Below, in pieces: positions 63,821 through 64,000 of a DNA stretch of 64,000 nucleotides (positions are counted from its first letter, which is position 1; every line of letters begins with the position of its first letter). The translations under genes were made by a program, and so were the position numbers. Below the pieces are notes generated by a model, which worked only from the letters and a program-made list of their open reading frames with translations, was not told the DNA's origin and did not search any database. This DNA comes from Vibrio japonicus (GTDB lineage: Bacteria; Pseudomonadota; Gammaproteobacteria; Enterobacterales; Vibrionaceae). Location: positions 1 to 64,000 of the forward strand of contig NZ_CP102096.1 of NCBI RefSeq assembly GCF_024582835.1, in the 5' to 3' direction.

Positions 63821-64000
63821 ATGTTTTCGTTTCTGGTCAAGCGCCTGTTTCAGGCACTGATAGTGATGTTTGTGATCAGTTTGGTGGCGTTTGCCATTCA
63901 GGATAATCTGGGTGACCCATTGCGTGAGCTAGTTGGTCAGTCGGTATCGGAAGCAGAGCGTCAAGCTTTGCGTGACGAACTCGGCCTGAATGATCCCTTC
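63821..64000 (+). CDS. ABC importer permease (DppB/OppB type), start only
   Basis: The first 60 codons of a permease, beginning MFSFLVKRLFQALIVMFVIS, a typical DppB-type first membrane helix, and continuing DPLRELVGQSVSEAERQALR before DELGLNDPF, also typical. AAGGA precedes the ATG. The window ends inside the gene. A second permease probably follows beyond it. Confidence 0.9.
   Translation, partial: MFSFLVKRLFQALIVMFVISLVAFAIQDNLGDPLRELVGQSVSEAERQALRDELGLNDPF

Overview
The window is a stretch of the large chromosome of a marine gammaproteobacterium, almost certainly a Vibrio. It opens exactly at the start codon of dnaA and runs dnaA-dnaN-recF-gyrB. The 16S gene, the Glu-Lys-Val tRNA spacer of the rRNA operon, TrkH, AvtA, IlvGMEDA, Smg, YihD and a chitin-oligosaccharide-binding-protein relative all read as Vibrionaceae. 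The sequence does not let me fix the species. Almost everything is chromosomal core. I see no insertion sequence, prophage, integron or CRISPR array.

Layout. 1-6.1 kb: replication initiation and DNA topology genes. 6.1-7.8 kb: a stand-alone GreA/GreB C-terminal-domain protein, a tiny basic protein, and the small heat-shock gene ibpA behind a sigma-32-type promoter and a ROSE-type RNA thermometer. 7.8-12.2 kb (minus): avtA and glyQS. 12.5-13.3 kb: a yybP-ykoY manganese riboswitch feeding a UPF0016 manganese exporter. 13.3-18.5 kb: an orphan periplasmic oligosaccharide-binding protein, two small membrane proteins, tusA, a LysR regulator and acuI. 18.7-25.3 kb (minus): the complete ilvGMEDA operon with its leader peptide ilvL and transcription attenuator. 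25.5-27 kb: comM. 27.1-31.8 kb: an accessory cassette of a DUF3100 membrane protein, a small membrane partner, an M20 amidohydrolase and two LysR regulators. 31.9-39 kb: a DUF2860 outer-membrane protein, the acyltransferase/dsbA/srkA/ccoG/yihD neighbourhood, two unlisted small reading frames next to a 16-bp palindrome, and a Spo0M-family gene.

39-45 kb (minus): def-fmt-rsmB-trkA-trkH. Facing away from it, 45-48.2 kb: a LysM protein, dprA, smg and yrdD. 48.3-49.9 kb (minus): purEK with a PurR operator. 50.1-53.3 kb: tsaC-hemF-aroE-yrdB, converging on yrdA. 53.3-59.5 kb: a full rRNA operon with two promoters, boxA sites, 16S, tRNA-Glu, tRNA-Lys, tRNA-Val, 23S, 5S, a downstream tRNA-Ser and a terminator. 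59.5-60.3 kb is an AT-rich gap without a gene. 60.3-64 kb: the start of a peptide-type ABC importer (double ATPase, binding protein, first permease), cut by the window end.

The most informative regulatory elements are RNA-based: the ROSE thermometer, the manganese riboswitch with competing hairpins, and the ilv attenuator. The least understood parts are the DUF3100/M20 cassette, the two small reading frames at 37.75-38.04 kb, the leader of the orphan binding protein, and the gap at 59.5-60.3 kb.
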